Notes under the pieces: generated by a model
Databases searched by the model: none
The model's input: only the letters and a program-made list of their open reading frames with translations
What the model was told of the DNA's origin: nothing
Shown here: positions 57,752-64,000 of the stretch, one piece after another
Numbering within the stretch: the stretch's first letter is position 1
Layout of the letters: each line of letters starts with the position of its first letter
Position numbers and translations under genes: made by a program
Assembly: GCA_014843695.1 (NCBI GenBank)
Contig: CM026395.1
Location: 46,900,671-46,964,670, forward strand
Direction: 5' to 3'
DNA length: 64,000 bases
Origin: Archivesica marissinica
Lineage: Eukaryota > Mollusca > Bivalvia > Venerida > Vesicomyidae

Positions 57752-59388
57752 AAACTAACACTTGAAGAGAATAATGTTGATCAGTCAGCAAACTCACACT
57801 TGAAGAGGATAATGCTGATCAGTCAGCAAACTCACACTTGAAGAGGATAATGTTGATCATGTCAGCAAACTAACACGTGAAGAGGCTAATGTTGATCAGT
57901 CAGCAAACTAACACGTGAAGAGGATAATGCTGATCAGTCAGCAAACTAACACGTGAAGAGGATAATGCTGATCAGTCAGCAAACTAACACGTGAAGAGGA
58001 TAATGCTGATCAGTCAGCAAACTAACACGTCAAGAGGATAGTGTTGATCAGTCACAAAACTAACATTTTAAGAGGATAATGTTGATCAGTCAGCAAACTA
58101 ACACGTGAAGAGGATAATGTTGATCAGTCAGCAAACTAACACAAGAGGTTTTGAAGAGGACAATGCTGATCAGTCAGCAAACTAACACTTGAAGAGGATA
58201 ATGCTGATCAGTCAGCAAACTAACACTTGAAGAGGATAATGTTGATCAGTCAACAAACTAACACTTGAAGAGGATAATGTTGATCAGTCAACAAGCTAAC
58301 ACTTGAAGAGGATAATGTTGATCAGTCAACAAGCTAACACTTGAAGAGGATACTGTTGATCAGTCAACAAACTAACACTTGAAGAGGATAATGTTGATCA
58401 GTCAGCAAACTAACACTTGAAGAGGATACTGTTGATCAGTCAGCAAACTAACACTTGAAGAGGATACTGTTGATCAGTCAGCAAACTAACACATGAAGAG
58501 GATAATGTTGATCAGTCAGCAAACTAACACATGAAGAGGATAATGTTGATATGTCAGCAAACTAACACTTGAAGAGGATAATGTTGATATGTCAGCAAAC
58601 TAACACTTGTAGAGGATACTGTTGATCAGTCAACAAACTAACACTTCAAGAGGATAATATTGATCAGTCAACAAACAAACACTTCAAGAGGATAATGTTG
58701 TTCAGTCAGCAAACTAACACATGAAGAGGATACTGTTGATCAGTCAGCAAACTAACACTTGAAGAGGATAATGTTGATCAGTCAGCAAACTAACACATGA
58801 AGAGGATAATGTTGATCAGTCAGCAAACTCACACTTGAAGAGGATAATGCTGATCATTCAACAAACTAACACTTGAAGAGGATAATGTTGATCAGTCAGC
58901 AAACTAACAAATGAAGAGGATAATGTTGATCAGTCAGCAAACTAACACTTGAAGAGGATAATGCTGATCAGTCAGCAAACTCACACTTGAAGAGGATAAT
59001 GTTGATCAGTCAGCAAACTCACACTTGAAGAGGATAATGTTGATCAGTCAACAAACTAACACTTGAAGAGGATACTGTTGATCAGTCAACAAACTAACAC
59101 TTGAAAAGGATAATGTTGATCAGTCAGCAAACTAACACTTGAAGAGGATAATGTTGATCAGTCAACAAACTAACACTTGAAGAGGATACTGTTGATCAGT
59201 CAGCAAACTCACACTTGAAGAGGATAATGTTGATCAGTCAACAAACTAACACTTGAAGAGGATACTGTTGATCAGTCAACAAACTAACACTTGAAGAGGA
59301 TAATGTTGATCAGTCAGCAAACTAACACTTGAAGAGGATACTGTTGATCAGTCAACAAACTAACACTTGAAGAGGACAATGTTGATCA
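57752..59388. repeat. Second 38-bp minisatellite, about 43 copies
   Basis: The unit contains 'actaacacttgaagaggata' and 'atgttgatcagtcagcaa'. Variants include taatg/tactg, acttg/acgtg/acatg and gtcagc/gtcaac. The sequence is unrelated to the 48-kb array although the period is the same. Confidence 0.96.
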
Positions 59389-60035
59389 GTGGTTCACCTC
59401 GTATAGTATTTGAATATCTTAAAATATGTCAAACATGTGCGATAACAAATTAGTTTAAAACCATATCGTTGTGTACCAAAGGATTATAAAAAGTCGAACT
59501 GTTCATTTTAAATATCCAAATACTTTGGTCGTATCCGCTCTAACGCTTACTAAAGATGTTAGTATTTATAAATGCAAGGGTAATCTCTTCATTTCAGCCT
59601 GGTCGATATCCAATTAGCTCCAGCAATAACACTTTAATAAAATGTACTTCAACAAATCGTATGCATTTTTAGCAATATTTGTTTATTATAGATTTTGTTT
59701 TTAAACCATTTAAACGGTGTCGTCTTGACCTATTTTCAGGATAATGGCGTGACTATGGACACTACCTCAGCCAGGTTGAGTGGAAGTGCTGTCTCAGTGT
59801 AGTCTCAGTTGGTGCTACACTAGTTCCTTGCTGGACTAGCCAAATACGCTTGGGTCTGGACAAGTAGTTTCGGGTTAAAAGCCAAATGTTTGATAAACCG
59901 CAGGCTTATACATTCACACATGTTAAACCATATCCAAGCATATTTTAAAATTACACACCGTCACTATCAGAGTAGTTATAGAAGATTCTCGTATGTACTA
60001 ATCATAAGCATACGTCAACACTTTCGCTTATTATA
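59389..60035. other. Spacer with fragment shared with 19.25 kb
   Basis: 'atacgcttgggtctggac' and 'accatatccaagcat' match 19260-19380. No gene. Confidence 0.45.
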
Positions 60036-60500
60036 ATAATAATAATAATAATAGTAATAGTAAAGACTTTATATTACGAGAGAACTCATTTCTTTCTTTT
60101 TATTTAAATTTTATTTATTTTACAACGTTTGTTTTTTTACGTTTATTTATCGTCGCTACCGGTTGCCCATATGAGCGACGCCTCCTGAAGAGATTAGTTA
60201 TTTTAGATTTTGGAGGATAGTGCATGATACAGACAGAGACCCATTCCAGAATCTCCTCTGGTTCTTTTACATGCACGGTGTAAAGCACCGACACGAGACC
60301 TCGGTTTAACGTCCCATCTGAAAGACTGTTAATTTTATTAGGGTCAGACGGGGGATCGAACCTGCGATCCCTGGATTACCAGTCCAGTGTGTTACCACTA
60401 GACTACATATCCGTCTGTTTTTTACAACGAAACAAGTTTTAACAACTTATATTCATCACTCTCGTTGGCAAGGATGAACGCGTGAATGTAATCATTAAAA
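60036..60500 (-). mobile_element. SINE-2 (reverse) interrupted by SINE-3
   Basis: (ATA)n and 'aaagactttatattacgag' precede 'tttatttattttacaacg'. The SINE-2 tail is broken at about 60133 and resumes at about 60420 with 'acaacgaaacaagttttaac'. The word ttttacaacg is present on both sides of the inserted SINE-3. Confidence 0.8.
60133..60418 (-). mobile_element. SINE-3, full length, inserted in SINE-2
   Basis: A best-kept copy: tail 'acgtttatttatcgtcgcta', body 'ccgacacgagacctcggttt', head 'ggattaccagtccagtgtgt' and 'gactacatatccgtctg'. Confidence 0.92.
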
Positions 60501-60552
60501 AAAGTTAATCCACCACGAATCCCTAAACATAACATATGCTTTTTCTGTGAGT

Positions 60553-60838
60553 GTTTTACGTTTGTTTATCGTCGCTACCGGTTGCCCATATGAGCGACGC
60601 CTCCTGAAGAGAGTAGTCATTTTAGATTGGTGGAGGATTGTGCATGATACAGACAGAGACCCATTCCAGAGCCTCCTCTGGTTCTTTAACGTGCACGATG
60701 TAAGCACCGACACGAGACCTCGGTTTGCAGTCCCACCTGAAAGATTCTTAATTTTATTAGGGTCAGACGGGGGATCGAACCTGCGCTCCCTGGATTACAA
60801 GTCCAACGTGTTTTCCACTGGACTACAGATCCATCTGT
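60553..60838 (-). mobile_element. SINE-3, full length
   Basis: Same layout as the 60133 copy, 135 bp away in the same orientation, with several changes in the head ('ttacaagtccaacgtg'). The two are independent insertions or a tandem pair. Confidence 0.92.
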
Positions 60839-61000
60839 ATGAGAGAAGGCTGATTTAAGTTTATTTAACGACGGCTCGAAAATAGTTTTTGCTGCAGATG
60901 ATATTTTAGACTGGGAATTCCGTGGTCTTCCTCACCGCTGCATGTTCAGCTCATATGGGCAGCCGGTAGCGACGATACATAAACGTAAAACACACGCATA
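60839..61000 (+). mobile_element. Spacer with SINE-3 tail fragment
   Basis: Bases 60945-60992 read 'gctcatatgggcagccggta' and 'gcgacgatacataaacgt', a lone forward SINE-3 tail. Confidence 0.6.
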
Positions 61001-61002
61001 CT

Positions 61003-61175
61003 ATCTCCCTCGTGGCGATGGATTCCATCAGGAATGAGGTCTCGAGAGTGATTAATATAAGAGAACTGTATCATTGCACTATCCTCCAAGATTCTATAAT
61101 AACTAATCTCTTCAGGAGGCGTCGCTCATATGGGCAACCGGTAGCGACGATAAATAAACGCGAAACACACACACA
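61003..61175 (+). mobile_element. Chimeric SINE: SINE-1 3' body joined to SINE-3 3' body
   Basis: 61003-61061 is SINE-1 ('ctccctcgtggcgatgga', 'gagagtgattaatataag'), and from about 61063 it is SINE-3 ('gtatcattgcactatcctcc' to 'cgacgataaataaacg'). Confidence 0.75.
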
Positions 61176-61219
61176 CACTTCTCTCATTAAATATTTTCGG
61201 TTTTCATTTCTTCTTACAG

Positions 61220-61618
61220 TGTGTGTTTTACGTTTATTTATCTTCTTGCAGCATGGAATGGTCGGTAATATAATACCAAAGCTATTCAAACTATGATTGG
61301 CTATATTTGATTAGCTACACGGTGGTTAAAATATATCACTTTCAGCGTAAGTGCAAAACAAATCTCACTCATATATATTATCTGTCTTGGATCATTATTC
61401 TGAAGGACGTTTCTGAAATTATCCACTGTTTATATGACAAAAAGATATAATGGTGACATATGTTTAAAAGAGACATGTGTAAATAGAAGGAATATGATAT
61501 ACGTGTAGATACAAATAGGCAAATTAACAATACATCAAATGTTGTAACCAAAATAATGTTTTCCAATTCGAAACAATACGCATTATATCTATACACTACA
61601 GCTATTTGCATGAGAATA
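61220..61618. other. Spacer with short SINE-3 tail scrap
   Basis: 'gttttacgtttatttatctt' at 61225 is the reversed tail end. The rest shows nothing recognisable. Confidence 0.45.
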
Positions 61619-61796
61619 CAGTCAAACCTGTCTTAAGCAGCCCTACAAGGGAATCTCAGAAAATGGCTGCTTACCACAGGTGGCTGCTTAATAGAGGTGA
61701 AACATATAATAAAACAACATAATGGGAATATAAAAGCTTGCTGCTTAATACAGGTTGGCTGCTTAATAGAGGTGACCACTAACACAGGTTTGCCTG
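61619..61796. mobile_element. 178-bp TA-flanked MITE
   Basis: Termini CAGTCAAACCTGT and (reverse) CAGGCAAACCTGT differ at one base, flanked by TA. The interior repeats 'tggctgcttaatagaggtga'. A fragment is at about 44788. Tc1/mariner-like by target, tentative. Confidence 0.68.
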
Positions 61797-61978
61797 TATA
61801 TTTGAAAGTAATCGTAATTTTATATCAGTTTTCATTATTTCGATTGTATAAATTATTTCGTATATAAACATGGTTGTCATTTGAACAAGAGAAAGGGAAA
61901 GCGTTAGTCTAAATAACAGTCCTTTAGACTGGACTTTCTAGTTTGTTGGATATACATTAGCACCAATTTCTTGCTTAA

Positions 61979-62462
61979 AGCGACACTACATAGCAATAAA
62001 ACAAACAAAATTACAGGTGTGCGTATAAAATACCATTCTCACTTACACATTGTTCCGACATTAATTCGAACAATAAACAATGTTTTTGAGGTCTCTAAGC
62101 GTGAAATAACGGTCAGCCACGCTCCTGAATTAAGGTTTGTTTATTATTGGAGTTCATACTAAACGTGTGGTACTGTAGTTTAGAGTTCAATTTAAATATC
62201 CTCGTATATATGCACAGGCACGCATGCGAGATATATCGGTAAATATGTACAACAAACGTTGTTGTTTTTATACACACGTTGCATTACGCATGGATGTTGA
62301 CCCTGTTTACAGTATTGTGTGTTGTCAATAAACGTCGTATACGACGCTTGATTATTAATTGAATTAGTACACATATTTGTGAAAAAAATTATACTATACT
62401 ATAGGAAATATAGGAAATTACATTCTGTAGATATTTGCATTTTTCGCCGATGTAGTGTCGCT
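61979..62462. mobile_element. 484-bp TTAA-flanked MITE
   Basis: Perfect 13-bp termini AGCGACACTACAT, flanked by TTAA (61975-61978, 62463-62466). The interior has GTCGTATACGAC at 62334-62345 and 'aacggtcagccacgctcctg'. No coding frame. Same family as 27917-28775. Confidence 0.88.
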
Positions 62463-62466
62463 TTAA

Positions 62467-62816
62467 TGTAAAATGCTTACATTAATAATAATGATAAAGG
62501 TTTTATTTACTTTAATGTGTACATTATGATATATATTAAAAACTAATTTATTTAATTTGTATAATTTTCCAGTTGTTCCTTTCATATCTTTCATTCAAGT
62601 ACCATATAACATCCTAGCTTTAATAGGTAATTTACTTCTGGCAAAATGACATTATCAGAAACTCAATAAAGCCCAATAAATTATTAATGGTATCGGTATT
62701 AAAATATATTTATATGACTGGCCAGGCAACATTTATCAACGCCTGTTCCCAGGCTAGGTACACACCACTATACCATCACACTGCCGTTGCCTGTACCACC
62801 CTGGAATACATTGAAA
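62467..62816. other. Spacer, nothing recognised
   Basis: AT-rich with (AAT)n near 62483; no gene. Confidence 0.4.
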
Positions 62817-62818
62817 CA

Positions 62819-63550
62819 CTTCTAAACCGAATAGCCTCCGGAAAGAGGTAAAGTTCAGTTTGGAGGGGTTTTCGGTTTAAAGGGGGTTTTCGGTTTAGAG
62901 GGGTTTTCATGATAGGGTAGATTTCTCTTAAATTAACAATTCAACTGCACAATGCTTAGAAGAAGGCTGGGACATGTTTATAGTTGAAGTCGTGATAGCG
63001 CAGTGGATGCGCGTTCGCTTCAGGTGCGAAAGATCCGGAGTTCGAGCCCCGCTGAAGCCGTTACGATTGTGCCCTTCGGCAAAGCATTTAATTTCCACGT
63101 TGCCTATTCTCTCCCTCGTGGCGATGGATTCCATCAGGAATGAGGTCTCGAGAGTGATTAATATAAGTTGTACGAACTTGTTTCGCAATCGAGCTAAAAT
63201 AAATTAATAAACTAGACATGTGTATAGTTTGGCAGTTAATAAATAACTCAATAATTTGAAGTGTACAATACGTTATACTGTTATAGTGAAGTGTACAATA
63301 CGTTATACTGACAATAGGCGGAACGTTGTATGCTTAATGGAATACAGTCCTTGTCATATTTGCTGTTCGGTTTATACATTGTAGGGGGTAAATTACAGAT
63401 GAAAATGCACATATGTTTAATAAAATCTGTTCGGTTTACAGAGGTTTTCTTACAAATGAACAATGAAGGGAAACATTCGGGACGAAGTAATTTGTTCGGT
63501 TTGGAGGGAATTCCAGTCTAGAGGGGTTCCGGTTTTGGTGGGTTTCACTG
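62819..63550. mobile_element. TA-flanked element with a nested SINE-1
   Basis: Left end CATTGAAACACTTCTAAACC and right end (reverse) CAGTGAAACCCACCAAAACC are similar, and both are flanked by TA. Words such as 'ggtttagaggggttttc' recur inside. A SINE-1 lies within. The pairing of ends is imperfect. Confidence 0.42.
62983..63214 (+). mobile_element. SINE-1, full length, inside another element
   Basis: 'gaagtcgtgatagcgcagtg' to 'caatcgagctaaaataaa'; well preserved. Confidence 0.9.
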
Positions 63551-63594
63551 TACTTCCACTCGAACTTTGGCCAACCACCACTCCCTCCAAATAC

Positions 63595-64000
63595 GAGAGA
63601 TGTTTGTATAGAGGTTTCTATACAATGCTACGTAGAGAAACTATTGGTCAGTCCTGGGAGAGAGGTTTGTATCCAGTTTCTATACAATGCTACGTAGAGA
63701 AACTATTGGTCAGTCCTGGGAGAGAGGTTTGTATCCAGTTTCTATACAATGCTACGTAGAGAAACGATTGGTCAGTCCTGGGAGAGAGGTTTGTATCCAG
63801 TTTCTATACAATGCTACGTAGAGAAACTATTGGTCAGTCCTGAGAGAGAGGTTTGTATCCAGTTTCTATACAATGCTACGTAGAGAAACTATTGGTCAGT
63901 CCTGGGAGAGAGGTTTGTATCCAGTTTCTATACAATGCTACGTAGAGAAACTATTGGTCAGTCCTGGGAGAGAGGTTTGTATCCAGTTTCTATACAATGC
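63595..64000. repeat. Minisatellite, 62-bp unit, 6 or more copies, runs off the window
   Basis: The unit contains 'gtcctgggagagaggtttgt' and 'atccagtttctatacaatgc' and 'tacgtagagaaactattgg'. The array continues past the right edge. Confidence 0.95.

Overview
The window looks like non-coding-rich nuclear DNA from a mollusc, most probably a bivalve. It is AT-rich. There are no bacterial-style operons, and the plausible coding pieces are short blocks bounded by AG/GT splice sites. Several families of tRNA-derived SINEs recur, and one carries a conserved block resembling the Meta/BivaMD domain known from mollusc SINEs. More than 20 separate minisatellite or microsatellite arrays and one 1,000-N assembly gap (22645-23644) take up much of the rest. 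The species cannot be named from the sequence alone.

The real protein-coding signal is a pair of tandem paralogous genes, both on the minus strand. Gene A has exons at 10621-11412 (ATG exon, coiled coil), 4579-4719, 3050-3287 and 1475-1723, and runs off the left edge. Gene B has exons at 48101-48175 (candidate), 44499-44639, 41679-41919, 37318-37463 and 36197-36299. Matching exons have the same or nearly the same length and the same intron phases. They encode alpha/beta modules that resemble ABM/DUF1330-type ferredoxin-like domains; this family call is inference. Gene A has a single 249-nt exon where gene B has 146 + 103 nt split by an intron, an exact intron loss or gain. A further splice-bounded exon (18135-18212) lies between the two genes. 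Weaker candidates are at 57038-57172 and 56144-56228 on the minus strand, and a signal-peptide-like first exon is at 3936-3979 on the plus strand.

Layout. 0-12 kb: gene A, whose introns hold minisatellites with 18, 22, 23, 45, 55 and 81-bp units plus SINEs. 12-16 kb: a 35-bp array, a 144-bp palindrome and a 22-bp array carrying CACGTG in most units, set in a dispersed element. 16-22.6 kb: SINEs, a small CAGT-ended MITE and an (AAAC)-linked array running into the gap. 23.6-28.8 kb: a 75-bp array split by a TTAA-targeted MITE, a 1.3-kb GTCT/GTCG tetranucleotide block, and a TTAA element that carries its own 21-bp array. 29-36 kb: SINE-rich, with a cluster of TGACGTCA palindromes and an array that seems to have grown from a SINE tail. 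36-48 kb: gene B exons, with 44, 21, 35 and 36-bp arrays, a 1.25-kb GGT repeat and a broken LINE reverse-transcriptase fragment. 48.2-54.1 kb: a 5.9-kb array of about 155 units of 38 bp that abuts a gene B exon. 54-64 kb: SINEs (some nested or chimeric), several MITEs, a second 38-bp array and a 62-bp array at the right edge.

The very long open frames in this window (up to 1,979 codons) all lie in tandem arrays. They stay open because the repeat unit lacks stop codons, not because of coding selection. I saw no functional tRNA, rRNA or CRISPR array.
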